A stretch of DNA of 64,000 bases from Diaporthe sp. PMI_573. Taxonomy: Eukaryota; Ascomycota; Sordariomycetes; Diaporthales; Diaporthaceae. Position numbers and translations under genes: made by a program. This document shows positions 1 to 11,264 of the stretch, one piece after another (position 1 is the stretch's first letter; each line of letters opens with the position of its first letter). Location: contig JAJTUP010000120.1 of the NCBI GenBank assembly GCA_021399435.1, positions 62,001-126,000 on the forward strand, in the 5' to 3' direction. The notes under the pieces were generated by a model. The model did not search any database, was not told where the DNA came from, and was given only the letters and a program-made list of their open reading frames with translations.

Positions 1-323
1 TTCATACCCTACTTCCTTAGATTCTCACTAGCTATACTAAAAAGTACTATTTTATATATATTAGTATCGATAATAGCTTTACCTAGGCATATACCAAGCT
101 AAAGACTTATTTTAATACTAATACTAACCGTTAGTAGTACTTTAGTAACTAGACTAGCCTAACCTTCTTTAACATGTATAAAGACCTTGAAAATACTAAG
201 AAAAACCTACAGAAAGTACTATAAGCCCTACTAGACAAGCTTTAGCTATACCAATAAGTACTTAGCCACGGCTACAAGGGTAATAATACTCTCAAAATAA
301 CCGTTCTTCATGCCTACAAGGGC

Positions 324-1232
324 GTGCCAGACTTTAAATATATACTATTTACACCCTCGGCCCCATACAAGAAGCTATTTCAAAACCTCTACACCTCTCT
401 TGATCTAAGTCTAAAACATAAGCAGCCTTTCCAGCGCTTTCTTACTAGTCCCAGCCTATCTACCACTAAAGGCAATAACGAGACTTACTATCTTAATTAC
501 CGCTACACCAATAATAAGCAGAGCAGTTATAGTGCCCCTAAAAGGGCCACTATATGCCCACCACTACTACAGTAGGGAGCCCCTTAACTACTAGACCTAA
601 CTAAAAAACATTATTTTATGTGTAGTAAAGAAGGTTGTTAGTCTACCAACCATATAACTAAAAAATGCCAGCGTGCCTATTGTTAGTTCCTAATAGCCTA
701 CAAGCATGCCTAAAAGGCTACCCATAGTGGCAAAGTTAATACCTTCTTGGCCAGTATAGAGGACGCTAAAGGCACGCCTACTAGCCAAGTAACTACTACC
801 AAAAAAGACGACAATAGTAGCTACATAGCCCACTACTTTCTAATAGATTCAGCCTTCCTCCATTATCTTAACCCCTTACTAGTAGAGAAACCCAAAGAGA
901 TCAACAGGACCGTTACCAACATCTTCCTTCTTAAAGACCGATACTTTTACTACAAATTTCAGGGCATTATACCCAATATAGGCATAGCCAAATACTCTAC
1001 AGTAAACTACAACCAGTACTTGGCCCTTCAACAAAAGAACTCGAAAGTCAGCCTAGATTTCTTACATACTGACAAAGCTACTATAAGGTTTAGCAAAGAA
1101 CTATATTTTTCATTAAAAGGCACAACCACTATTACAACGCCACTCAGAGATATCACATTTTATATAATAGATGCCTCGACCCCTTTCCTATTCTCGATTA
1201 CAGATATAGATACCCTTGGTATATTCCTCTAA
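324..1232 (+). pseudogene. copia gag C-terminus, zinc knuckle and protease (relic)
   Basis: One frame holds a gag stretch (324-575), then a broken zinc knuckle at about 610-670 where a CxxxxC-stop-STNH pattern stands for the usual C-x4-C-W-S-T-x-H (TGG turned to TAG). Next comes the protease region (747-1232), ending in residues typical of fungal copia proteases (TPFLFSITDIDTLGIFL; the usual form is a TPFL..L.DMDRLG motif). The aspartic protease centre appears as FLIDSA. Function when intact: capsid protein and polyprotein processing. Non-functional here. Confidence 0.75.
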
Positions 1233-1439
1233 AACACTACTAACAAGCTGGTATAATGCTAGCCTAACGGTACCAAGATAGTTATCTTAGTAACAAAAAA
1301 ATAAGGCTACTTATAGTTTTCTTCCTTTAGGCACAGTCCTGCTTCTATAGCTACTTTCTTTACCAAAATAGAGCTTTAATAACTATATTGCTAGTTTAGG
1401 CACTCTTTAATTAACTGGCTAAACCGTCTCCTAGCCAAC

Positions 1440-2290
1440 ACTAGCTACCTAATAAAAATACTAGCTCTAGAAGCCGTATCTAAGTTTTGCCACTATTGCC
1501 AGCTAAACACCAACGCCTCTAAATAGTTTAAATTTATGCTAAAAGATAACGTCGACTTTAACTATAAACTACTAGTTGACATTATATACCTAAGGAGTTG
1601 CCTAACACTACACGTAGTAGACTCGGGTACTTCTTTTCAAACTACTTACTTTCTCAAATCCCTTTCCGCCAAAGATACATAAGAGGTACTCTGGATAATA
1701 TAAATAGACAGCTATTTAGGACCCCCTAATTAGCTAGTCTACAATGCCGGTACCAACTTTGCCTCTATAGAGCTTAAAAACGAGGCCAGGCTAATAGGTA
1801 TTACCTGTAAACAGGTCCCTATAGAAGCCTATTGGTTGGTAGGTAAAGTAGAGAGGTATTACTGCCTATTATACCGTGCTTTTAAAATCCTCTACACCAA
1901 GCTATCCGGATTATTTATAGACGATACTATTCTTTAGATAGCCGTAAAGGCTATCAACAATACAGCTAGGCCAGACAGGCTAATACCCACACTACTTGTT
2001 TTTAGTGCTTTTCCCTGAATAAATACTAATTTACCCCCTTTCTAGTTAACTCTAAAGAGAGCTAAAGCTATTACTAAAGCCATAAAAGCGCTTTAAAAGG
2101 CCTCAGTAGAGTAGCAGCTTAACGCCACACTTTATAGCTGTAATAAATCTAATATTACCCACTAGCTAACGTTACTACTATAAAGCAACATTTAAATATA
2201 GCGGGAAAAGAAAGGCTGGCAAAGGCTATTTAAACTACTAGCTATAGAAAAGCATGACGTTATAGTTAACCTACCTAACAGTCCTGTAAA
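1440..2290 (+). pseudogene. copia integrase (relic)
   Basis: In the same frame as gag. A CHYCQ motif at 1488 is the CxxC half of the HHCC zinc domain. The first catalytic Asp is visible in VDIIYL (codon 1578). The second lies in a NAGTNF motif (codon 1743), where the family normally has DAGTNF: the Asp codon has become Asn (G to A), which removes a catalytic residue. The downstream VGKVERY retains the catalytic Glu. Several TAG/TAA stops interrupt the domain. Integrase would insert the cDNA; this copy cannot. Confidence 0.75.
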
Positions 2291-2559
2291 ATTCTAATCA
2301 ATAGCTATTTAGCTATACTATTGTAAAGAGCCTAGCCTAGGGCCAAAACCTATAGACAACGCCGCTGATAGCTACACCATATACCCAGCAGGCACCCTAG
2401 AAAGCCATCTTGTAGAAGGTGGCATAATTTACATTTAGGGCAATACCCTTACAGCACCCCACTGCCGCAGCTACCCACAGCGCCTTACTACTAGCCTATA
2501 TACTATAATGTTATAAAAAGAAGAGAATAACTTTAAGCTAGCAATAAAGCTATAATTAG

Positions 2560-2930
2560 ATAATATTATTACGATACCTGGCGCCTTATTTAAAGAATCT
2601 AATACTTCTAAGATAGATAATCTAATAGTATATAATGTCTTTAACTTCAAGTATTTCAACCCTATTACTTATAGGGCTATTCGGCTATTTAAGTCCTATA
2701 TAGTATATAAAGTTAAAAATAAGAGCACTAAACTATATAAAAAGTTACGCCTTATAGTTTAAGGGTATAATAATATAGATAAAAAGAATATCTTTACCTA
2801 ATTACTAATAATTTAATAGGTTAGCCAATAGCTAATTACAATGCTTGCCCCGTCTTTATTATAGAGAAAAATGATAGTTAAACTTTACAATATTATCCAG
2901 ACATACCCTTAGTTAAAATCAAGGCTATTC
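2560..2930 (+). pseudogene. copia reverse transcriptase, N-terminal part (relic)
   Basis: Translation shows RLFKSYIVYKVKNKSTKLYKK followed by LRLIV-stop-GYNN and, about 20 codons on, a VSQ-stop-LITMLAPS stretch. These match the start of fungal copia RT domains (RIFKSR-V-EVKGK..K-RLVIQGYN....QR-SQRLIL-LAPS). Stops replace Gln. The catalytic palm (YVDD) that should follow is not recognisable before about 3.2 kb, so the middle of the RT is lost or too mutated to read. Confidence 0.6.
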
Positions 2931-3289
2931 TAGCTAATTCTAGCCTAATTACCTACTAAGCTAAGGCCACGATACCCTTTAGATATAATTATAAGGGTAA
3001 TAAAACCCCTATATAGTATCGCCAAGGCAGATATATACTAGTAGGCAACATACTATCACTACTATTATAAATAATTAAAGATAAAAATATCGACTTTTAA
3101 CCTATGCCTTCTTATTACAGAAGGCCCAACAAAATTATTTAGGCTAGTAGGCATATAAACTAACGATACCCTCGTTCTCAGAACCCTGGCGTTTTTAGCC
3201 AAAAAAGAAAAAAAAATCTAAAAGGCCAAGATTATCTATAAGCCAAAAACAACCCTTATACCTACCAGCCCTATTAACTATAATGGCAC

Positions 3290-4115
3290 CCGGCTATTAC
3301 TTTATAAGGATGGATCTCTTAATATCAACTAGAAGGGCTAGGCAGAGAAGATTACAATAATCAACCAGAAGTAGCCTAACTAGGCATAACACTACCTTAA
3401 ATAAAGGGCCCGTAGGGTATATATAGCCTCTATCTGCTAACCAAAAGCTATATTTAACCTCTCTATCACCGCTCAAGCCTAATTACCTATAGATAAGGAC
3501 TGTACTAAACTAAATAAGCGACTTGGGTGGCAAATCAACAACCTCGCTTGTAGGCTCTAATACATACCCCTTAACCTAACTATCGCTAAGCTAATTATCT
3601 TTATCAATAGGTTGTTTACTAATAACCAGGATCTAAGCTTATAAATCAGCTTTATATTTATATTAGCTACTAAGGAGCCAAATAGTAATGAAATCTAGTA
3701 GAAAATACATAGTAATATCTTATACTAGTTCTTGACGAAGTACAAAAGGGTAACCTGGAGCATGCTAGCGTTAGAGATATACGGTATGGCTAGTAGTTTT
3801 AACAGTACTACTATGGTATCTGCTACGCTTTATCTTATTACCAACTAACTGGAGCTTCCCTAGGTACCCCTTATTGTCTATACTAACTTGTACTTGCTAT
3901 ACAAGTGCCTGGTTAAGCTCGAAACTACCAAAGAGAAGAGGTTAATAGTAGATATTCTTGCCCTCTGCTAGTTATACAAAAAAAGGGAGATTAGCAAGGT
4001 CTGGTAGATCTACGGCGACGATAACCCGGTAGACGCCCTGACAAAGTTATTATTAAACAAGGCGCTGGAACGCTTTGTGTCAACAAACAAGCTAACGGTA
4101 TGTATCGAAGGGTTT
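3290..4115 (+). pseudogene. copia RT C-terminus and RNase H (relic)
   Basis: Residual similarity to the end of fungal copia polyproteins: LLYKDGSLNIN, an ARRVYIASICQP-like segment, KRVTWSMLALEIYGMA (the RNase H box usually reads K-RVTRSVLASEIYGM), then EKRLIVDILAL, DNPVDALTKLL and ALERFVSTNKL. Stops are mainly TAG. Same strand as the upstream gag-integrase part and in the expected order, so it belongs to the same element. Confidence 0.65.
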
Positions 4116-5500
4116 GTAGACTGCCCTTACTTGGCCGGCCGGGACAGCCAATTAGAGGGCGCCTACAGGATCGTTGGGGCACCCCGAAAGGGCCTAACAA
4201 TCATTTAAGTGTTTGGGGCTTTGTGGGCTTTTTAGCCGATTATAGCGTTCTTTTGAGCATGCTGCTTTTTAAACGATTAAAAGACTGCCAGTATGGGTTT
4301 GGTGACCGTTAAAGAGACCGCACGCCCGGCCCGGCTGTGGCCAATCAAAAGGGCCGGTCTGTTTAGTCAGCAGAAGGGCTAACTACTACACCAAGTGCTT
4401 CGGCGCCCACAATGGCGATAGCTTCCTTCTTCCTTCCGTAGCAAGAATTCAAACCCGTACCCAGACACATACGGTGGTTCCTTTTGCTCGCCCCTATTTG
4501 CACGTGCAAAGACCCCCTGACCTAAGGCATCAGGGCCGTACCAACACCTACAGCCTTTATCTCTCCCTACTAGCAAGCTTACCCCATATAAAATACCCCT
4601 GGTTAATAAGCTGCCTTGTCGATAGTACATCTTACTCTATATATAGGTACTCTTTTAGAGCTTATCCTTAAGCTCGTTAAATTCTCTTGCTTTATTTAGT
4701 ACACTACGCCTAATATGCAGCCTCTAGCTTCTTATTGCAATAGTCTAGATATACGTATAGATATATAATCTCATTTATTTAATGTTCTTGGGTACAGATA
4801 ACCTTTCTAGCAATAAAGTCAGTACCGGCGGTAGCGACTATATAAGAAAGCGGCTTGAGAATTAAGAATTGTGTGTGAAGGAGTCGTGAAACCAGCCCTA
4901 TATAGATCCTTCCTTTACGGCTTAAACTTTTAGTAGAAGAAACCTAAGCTTATTATTAAATAACAGGCACTATAGAGGAACTAGTAGGGACAGTTAAGCA
5001 TCTAGTTCTAGGCAGCCATTACACTTTCTATATTTTAAAAAACAGATAGAAGACCGACAGAAAACCCCCTTTAGAATGTTGGGAAGTCTATTAAGTATTA
5101 TACTACTAAAAGTTAAGCAGGGGCCGGCAGACCGCGCCGCAGCCATTAGAAGGGAAAACAGAATTAGATGTTAAGGACTAGAAATAGAGCATATAATACC
5201 TAAGGACATGCCTTCTTTAAATTATTTTAAGGCCGGGCCTGATCATTAGGCCCTAATGCGTTAAAGCAACGTCTTGTGTACTAGAGTTTGCTATAGAAAA
5301 TTCTTAAAACCTAGGCCTTATAGAACAAGAATAGAGAGAGATATATCTTAGCAATTAAAACATTTAGGATAACGGAAAACAATAGAATGGATATAGACTC
5401 TTGTATCTAATGCCCCTTTAATAATGCAAGATCTAGGTAGACTCTACTTAGAAACAGTATATTTCTTTCTTAAATAGCCCTAAGCTTGAAATATAATTAT
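4116..5500. other. AT-rich repeat remnant without a recognisable gene
   Basis: No open frame of convincing length or family similarity. The stretch 4116-4370 is less AT-rich and may be the end of the copia element or the start of another. The rest has the TA-rich, stop-dense texture of RIP-treated repeats. No tRNA-like or rRNA-like structure was seen. Confidence 0.5.
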
Positions 5501-5904
5501 ATCTTCTATCTAGGCAGACATGGCCATTACACTACTCGCCTAGCTCGCAGTAGCCTAAAAATTACACATAAAGCTATACCTGGTAAATATATTCTAAATC
5601 CCTTGACGCAGTTAGGTCCTTTAATATTCCCCATAAATGGTGAAATAATGACTATTAAATTACTGTCTAGATATTTCTGTAAAGTATAAATAAAAAGAAC
5701 CATTATCTCGCCAAAAATACCGGAATCCTTATTGGTTAACTTAGATAATAGGCTGCTTGTAAATATTGTATAGTATTCTATAAAAAGAGATAATGTATAA
5801 ACATTTTTAAACAATCTATAGACAAGACAGAGGACAGTTAATTTAGCTTTCCTGGCATTAGCTCTATTACAATGCCCTATATTTCCCACCTTAAATGTAA
5901 TTAT

Positions 5905-6450
5905 TAGGACTACTTCTTAATTGATATTTTAAGATAATTCTTGACGGTATAGGTATCGACTCTATCTAAAGCCCTTTCTAATTATACAAAGAGCTTTAGT
6001 TTATTCCGATAAGAGCCGATAGGTTCCAGGCATTACTGTATATTTCTATAAAGTTTAAGTTAATCTATAGTGTCTAGTAGCAGAAACTCGGTCTCCTTCC
6101 TCAGGGTATTATCAGCCTAGTCTAGTTTGTCTAATAATATTTCTAATTATTTGTAGTCTGTAATTAGAGTGCCTAAGTCAGAGTTTATATTACTTTTTGC
6201 AAATTTCTATAACTAGCTTAGTTAGGAGATGTAATCCTCTACGCGCTACTCTAGAATCTGTTTCTCTTGCCTTAATTGCTGTAGAGGTTTAAGAGCGTCG
6301 ACATCTAGAAGATGAGTATTAGCTGCCTTGGCGTCTTTCTTTAAATTCTTACTCTATTGACGCTCAAATACATCTAACAGCTTTCCCAGGTTTTCAACTT
6401 GAGTGGTACCGCTATATTATAATGGAGAGCTAATGTCGGAGGCAGTATAC
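5905..6450 (-). pseudogene. RIP-killed coiled-coil protein gene, family unknown
   Basis: Reading the minus strand from about 6400 down gives one long frame whose only interruptions are TAG codons, each where Gln (CAG) would fit. The residues are highly helical and charged: VENLGKLLDVFERQ, then LKPLQQLRQEKQILE, LEILLDKLD, LRKETEFLLLDTID, LKLYRN and LKLFVQLERALDRVDTYT. The heptad-like spacing of Leu and Ile suggests a coiled coil. A further open stretch on the same strand (5889-5527) may be its continuation in another frame. I do not recognise the family. The substitution-only damage shows that RIP, not deletion, inactivated it. Confidence 0.45.
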
Positions 6451-7135
6451 TATTTGCAACACACTGGCCCGTTTTAGGATATAATGCTGCTGCCTATCCA
6501 TTAATGAATCCTGCTAAAGGCAGCCAATAAAGTTAATCCCGAGACCTCCTTATTTAAACTTTTAATATAATTAGTTACTAACTATCTGTTATGCTAACAG
6601 CCCTGCCCAACTTAAGCCACAACACTCTCTACTTATCGAAAGAACCTAAAGAAAGCACATTACGTCAGTAAGAGACGGCTATATGGTAGACTTTGGTTAG
6701 TTAATTTGACCCTAGCCGGACAAGTTACCACTCCTCTCATCACTCTTCTCTAGAGATCAAAAGCCGACTAATTCTTCCATATGTCCTTGAGCCAAGTTTA
6801 AACATTTCGCATCCAATTCGCCCTCTTATTCCTAAGATTGAAATGTTTGCTTGGCCACCAATGGATGACTATAGGGCAAGTCATGTAATTATGCGTCAGG
6901 CTTGTGCATAGTCGGAACGGAAAGGCGGGGCAATGAGTCACATCCCGCATTAGCTTATATGTTTGATGTTTATAATTAGGCGTCCTCGCGTTTCTGTGGA
7001 AATAAAACGGCAGCGCGAAAACTATTAACTATTCCTATTGGACTATACTCTATTGTCTAGACATGTCGACATACCGGCCACGTTTCGCTAAGCTTTTCCC
7101 ACTCAATTGACGCCCTCTTAAGCCTTTTTGTTGAC
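6451..7135. other. intergenic, upstream region of the conserved hypothetical gene
   Basis: AT-rich to about 6.6 kb, then of more balanced composition up to the ATG at 7136. No coding potential was seen. It presumably contains the promoter of the 7136-8545 gene, but no distinct motif could be assigned. Confidence 0.4.
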
Positions 7136-8545
7136 ATGGCCAACCTTAGAAAAGACCAGATTGCACCCCGTACACTACCATCATCTCAAGGCGCTACCTC
7201 CTTAGTGTCAACTCCTACTAATGCCTGCTCCGCCGTTGCTCGCAACCAATCACCCGCTGCCCCCATCTCGCCCCCCACCGACCCGAGGCTGAGAAAGCAA
7301 AAGCGCGTCAATCGCGTAATCCGGCCGGAGCCAGGTTCTCTGTATGACATCCTTTACGAGAATCAGGGACAAGCACTGTTCACCCTCCCAATCTATTGGC
7401 AAGACCAGCATGCCCGCCTCCTGGGAGTACAATGGAACCATCTTGACACCGTACGCAGACCGGTCCCTAATTTAAATTCCCTGTCGTCAAAGTATCCCTC
7501 GCGCCCAACTGAGGTCGCTAGAGACCTCACTAATGACCTTATCACCATTCTGGAAGAGGGCACTGGCAACCTCCCGCTAGCCGCGCTTAAGAAAGTCTTG
7601 TCAACAATGTTTCCTAATACACTCTTAAAGACACAATCCAATTTGCGCATGAATATCCGCTTTGGAAACGCGATCTTCAAAAGCTCTGTGCGGGTCCCAC
7701 TTGTGTGGAAGCGGTATAACAGCCACGTCTCTGACAGTAACTTCACCAAGCTCAGATATTCGCAAGACCGCGTTTCTAGTAGCAGTCTACAGTCCGCTAG
7801 TCTCTCGTGGACCAACCAGCCACTGCTAGGTTTTATTAACAGAACTCGTCTGCACCAGGTACGCAGCACCCTGTACCGTCCGAGACCCGGCCCAAGAAAG
7901 ACTGCCAATATCCCGGGTGACAGGCTTCAGAAACTACTGTACAAGTGGGTCAAGCCACAGAATGCCGACAAAGACTCCTATCTTGTGGCCACCATGTTGG
8001 CTATCGCGCAGTGGCAGTGCTCGAGTTCCTTGTCAAGATCGTCGCCTCGAAGCTCGGCCCAGGCATCACCCTTGCCTCAGCCGGAAGTCCGAGGCATTCC
8101 GGTGAAAATCATCACCCAAGATCACGAGAAAGCCGAGTTCATCATCTACAGCACAGTCGTTACCGCAGCTTTTCTTAATCGCTTTGCATTCCCGTCGAAG
8201 GCTCCAGCTGTCACAGATATGCAAGGCCGTGGCTTGAATATAAATCTGACCAGAGTGCAGATTTGGCCTGTTCTTGGTCTGAAAGAACGGCTTGCCAAAG
8301 CTCTAGGCCCTGAAATTGCTGGTGATTTGGCGTGTCACGACATAGCAGACAGTAACATCGAGACATGGGAGACGGAGGAAGAACGCGCTATTCGTCTCAG
8401 GAATCTCAAGAGGAAGAAATCTACCGACGGTAAACTTCTTACCATCGACCTATCCAAAGGACTATTTACTTCGGTTGTTTCATCTTCAGATCCAGGCATA
8501 ACAACCAAGCGGAGACGGACACGGTCAGCGGTGCGAACAAAGTGA
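7136..8545 (+). CDS. conserved fungal hypothetical protein, probably nuclear
   Basis: An intact intronless frame of 469 codons amid degraded repeats, with balanced codon use unlike its neighbours. The ATG at 7136 has a good context (GACATGGC). The N-terminal 70 residues are low-complexity and basic. The middle carries a Ser/Thr/Arg-rich, poorly conserved part. Residues about 270-400 (KLLYKW...DSYLVATMLAIAQ; KIITQDHEKAEFIIYSTVVTAAFLNRF; VQIWPVLGLKERLAKALGPEIAGD) look like the conserved core of a protein family I recall as widespread and uncharacterised in Pezizomycotina. Two basic clusters near the C-terminus (NLKRKKS and TKRRRTR) resemble nuclear localisation signals. No catalytic motif was seen. 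A RIP-mutated copy of its last ~75 coding bases lies at 19195-19288, so the locus has been duplicated at least once. Confidence 0.75.
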   Translation: MANLRKDQIAPRTLPSSQGATSLVSTPTNACSAVARNQSPAAPISPPTDPRLRKQKRVNRVIRPEPGSLYDILYENQGQALFTLPIYWQDQHARLLGVQWNHLDTVRRPVPNLNSLSSKYPSRPTEVARDLTNDLITILEEGTGNLPLAALKKVLSTMFPNTLLKTQSNLRMNIRFGNAIFKSSVRVPLVWKRYNSHVSDSNFTKLRYSQDRVSSSSLQSASLSWTNQPLLGFINRTRLHQVRSTLYRPRPGPRKTANIPGDRLQKLLYKWVKPQNADKDSYLVATMLAIAQWQCSSSLSRSSPRSSAQASPLPQPEVRGIPVKIITQDHEKAEFIIYSTVVTAAFLNRFAFPSKAPAVTDMQGRGLNINLTRVQIWPVLGLKERLAKALGPEIAGDLACHDIADSNIETWETEEERAIRLRNLKRKKSTDGKLLTIDLSKGLFTSVVSSSDPGITTKRRRTRSAVRTK

Positions 8546-9690
8546 CCTGTAGGGCTCCCACATGCAAATTGGTTCTCCGGGTTTCCTGTCGGACTTGCGA
8601 TACTGATTCTGCCTCACGGTAGCCTGTTCTGGCGTTCAGGCGCGGAAGGAAGTCCAGAACCGTCCCTTAGGACACTAGGGTGACCCTGCTCGTTAGTGAC
8701 GGAGGACAATCCTTTCGCGGCCTCGATGTCTATTGCAACCCTCCTCATGCTCTTTATAAGCGAAGTGCAGCGCTTCGAGTTACAACCCTCAAAGGTGTGG
8801 TCCCGACAGCCCTGGAGCCAATGAATACCGGTAGCGTCAATGTTGTCAGCCGGCAAAATGTATTGGAGAGGCTGCAAAACGCACCATGTTGGGCGGTGAA
8901 GCGAGGCGGAATGGGAGGCTTTGATTGGCTGCAGCTTGATTAGTCATGAAATTAGGCGAGCCATACAATTTTTTAGGCGCGAATATCCGGATTCTACCCA
9001 AATCGTGCGGCTGCTGCAAAAGCGCTGCAATGGTCAAACCTCGGCCAGAGGCTTGCCCTTTTCATTTGCCCTGTCCTCTCCATCTGTTACAGACTGATCG
9101 AGGTATTGAAAAGATGGACTGCTGCCAATAGCTTTGGTCCTGTGCCTGCTGGAGGTCTAGTTCAACGGGTCTTAAGGCGTGTTAAATACTCGCTCGGTAT
9201 AGGAAAGGGAGATTTTGAGATATTGTCGCTTGCGTGCAGTGTTTAAGGGCAGCGTGGGCGGTACGACGGCTTTTCAGAGGTATTTGTGTTTTCGAAAGCA
9301 GAAGAATGTTGTCTGCCGGCATTGGAACCGGCAAGGTTTCGCGTTGTTTTGCCAAAGAGGGGTTAGTGGTCTTGAAAGTGAAAGGCTAACACGGATCCGG
9401 CATTTAATAAGTCTCATGAGCGCTCGCCAAACCAGATTATTCGACCGGCTTCAAATTCCGTAATCCGGTTTTGTTGTTCTGCGAGGCGTTTTACTATCTG
9501 TCGGTTAAAGCTCTTAATCATTTTTTGTGTCTGCACTCGGAACTGTTGTAGTAAGTAATGTTGTAATAGTTCGAGTTAAGGTGAGCACCTTCGAGCCAAA
9601 GCCCGGAATCGTCAACATGCGAGTGGCAGAACTGACACTAGGGAAGCCAAATATACCGTTCTCTGTCTTGTCTTTGGACTGATCAGAATC
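8546..9690. other. non-coding region with a Mutator-like element end
   Basis: Short overlapping frames on both strands with no family resemblance. The only interpretable part is 8862-8999, which resembles the end of the 34-37 kb Mutator-like element (separate entry). The stretch 9000-9690 shows nothing recognisable. Confidence 0.45.
8862..8999 (+). repeat. diverged solo terminal repeat of a Mutator-like element
   Basis: About 140 bp resembling the outward-facing end of the element at 34288-37396. Shared blocks in order are GAGGCTGCAAAACGCACCA, AATGGGAGGCT.TGATTGGCT, TTAGTCATGAAA and, at the outer edge, GCGAAT.TCCG. Here the strand corresponds to the reverse complement of 34288-34425. The inner half matches the left end of that element more closely, and the last 60 bp are clearly diverged. 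It is probably a remnant of a related element or a short non-autonomous derivative; no partner inverted end was found nearby. Confidence 0.55.
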
Positions 9691-9693
9691 CTA

Positions 9694-10026
9694 CTAAATT
9701 CTAAAAGTAACTTTCCTCTCGCCGAAACCGTGACAAGGTACGGTTGTGACTCGCTCTACTCCAATAGTTTTGAGAGGTTGAACGACTGGTGTAATGACCG
9801 TGTCAAGCCACCGGTCACCGTCTAAAAGCGCCATACCAATGAATGCTGAAAACAAATCAAGCCAATGGAGTTTACCACTCCAGAGCTCATCAGTGATCTG
9901 TCTCGTAAGGTCTTCGAGGCGCCCGTATCGTATTCCGTTCCGTAATGTCTTCGGGAGGTAGGGGTCTATAGCATCGAGACGTCTGCGGATTTTACCAAAT
10001 CTTAAGTCCATATAGTTGTCCGGCAA
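9694..10026 (-). CDS. 110-codon open frame of unknown origin, possibly a gene or element fragment
   Basis: An uninterrupted minus-strand frame with plausible protein texture (DLRFGKIRRRLDAIDPYLPK; RYGRLEDLTRQITDELWSGK; WLDLFSAFIGMALLDGDRW). It begins only 32 bp from the oppositely oriented gypsy integrase fragment at 10058. I do not recognise the family, and it ends without a clear C-terminal domain. It may be the broken 3' or 5' part of a host gene interrupted by the retroelement, or part of the element on its antisense strand. Confidence 0.3.
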   Translation of the reverse strand: MPDNYMDLRFGKIRRRLDAIDPYLPKTLRNGIRYGRLEDLTRQITDELWSGKLHWLDLFSAFIGMALLDGDRWLDTVITPVVQPLKTIGVERVTTVPCHGFGERKVTFRI

Positions 10027-10057
10027 ATCGAAATGCTCAGTCTCTCGGTAGTGTTGT

Positions 10058-10489
10058 ATGAGACGAAAAATTGTTGATGACTTTGATCTGAAGAAAAGGA
10101 TTGTTAGGAATATTTATGCCCCCTTAGGCTACCATGGCCGGGATGCTACTTATGCCCGGATCAAAGCTATGTATTACTGGAAAGGGATGTATGCCGATGT
10201 TGAAGACGTGGCCAGTGGCTGCCCCAAATGCGCTAAATGGGATACGCGTGTCTATAACGACGGTGTTATACCCGCGGTACCGGATCAACCTTTCTCAAAA
10301 ATACACCTTGACGTCCAACACCTTCCCTCTGATCAGGGCTATGACAAACTCGTTGAGGCCCGTTGCGACCTCACGGGCTGGGTGGAAGCAATGCCGCTCC
10401 GCGTGGCAAATTCCAAGAATATCAAGAAGTTCTTCATCCAGCATATCCTCCTAAAATCGATATATTTCTTATCCTCACTTCAGAACTGA
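10058..10489 (+). pseudogene. Ty3/gypsy-type integrase fragment
   Basis: About 143 codons with a recognisable HHCC zinc-binding domain: LGYHGRDATYARI, then YYWKGMYADVEDVASGCPKCAKW (H-x-H/C-x2-C pattern). This is followed by the start of the integrase core, SKIHLDVQHLP, with the first catalytic Asp, and DLTGWVEAMPL, typical of gypsy integrases. The frame departs from the family after about residue 125 (FIQHIL) and stops at 10489, so the DDE core is truncated. No LTR, RT or gag is nearby. Less RIP damage than in the copia relic. Confidence 0.7.
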
Positions 10490-11264
10490 GTTTCAAAGTG
10501 ATTGGATCTGCGCCAGTGACAATGAAACATCCTTATTGCAATGAAACCTGGCTTGCATAGTTAGGGCTCTCTAGGGATGCCAAGCGTAAAGTGGAGGATG
10601 CAGCTTGTTGATTCATGGTGAATGTCGCTCACCGATTGAGAACTTAAATCAGTCAAGCTTAATTGCTCTTTTGTACCTGTAGGTCTATTGGCCGGCGGTG
10701 TTAAAGACCATCTTGTTGTAAAAGCGGTTAACATAACAAATAAGTTTTGTAGCAAAATGGTCTGGACAGAAGGCTGTATGAAGGAAATGGAATGGTAAGT
10801 TAGATAGGTCATTGTGTAAATACTTAAGTGGGTACTTTTGCATCTGCATAGTATTTCTGCCTTAGACTATCGAATGTCTTTTGTTACATACTTCAGAGAA
10901 AATATGATGCTTGACATTACAAAATATATATTTAGTTAGTGGCCACCCAATACTGTACTATATAATGACGTATGACTAATCTTGTGTCTAAGACCCATCC
11001 CCTTGGTATATATCCTAGTCTAGTGGGTTCTCTCTATTCACAATCTTTCCCCAGCAACCATCAGTTACAATGAGCTCTAAGTTGTCTCATTTTATCGCAG
11101 ATTTGCCCTCCCTACCAAAACATTTAACTGTCATATCTGCTGAGCTCGCCGACGTTGCCCACCAGAATTTTCTTACCAACGTAGCGTAACAGAAATGGGG
11201 CTCAAGACGGCAGACCTCGAGCTTCGTACGTTGTTGGATACATCACGCACTTTTGCCTCTTAAT
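10490..11264. other. intergenic, no gene recognised
   Basis: AT-rich with scattered short frames. A pyrimidine-rich stretch and a short open frame starting at an ATG at 11069 look like the 5' region of a former gene, but the frame closes after about 35 codons and does not clearly connect with the metacaspase fragment downstream. Confidence 0.35.

Larger units (their letters stand above)
1..4115 (+). mobile_element. Ty1/copia retrotransposon relic, RIP-degraded
   Basis: An old copia-type LTR retrotransposon read left to right, in the order gag, protease, integrase, reverse transcriptase, RNase H. The gag-to-integrase part stays in one frame from about 324 to at least 1745, interrupted only by TAG/TAA/TGA stops, so the damage is base substitution and not indels. 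Stops sit where fungal copia proteins have Trp or Gln (TGG or CAG to TAG), as expected of RIP. No clear LTR pair could be delimited: the left end is cut by the window edge and the right end fades after about 4115. The copia order (integrase before RT) excludes gypsy. Confidence 0.85.
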
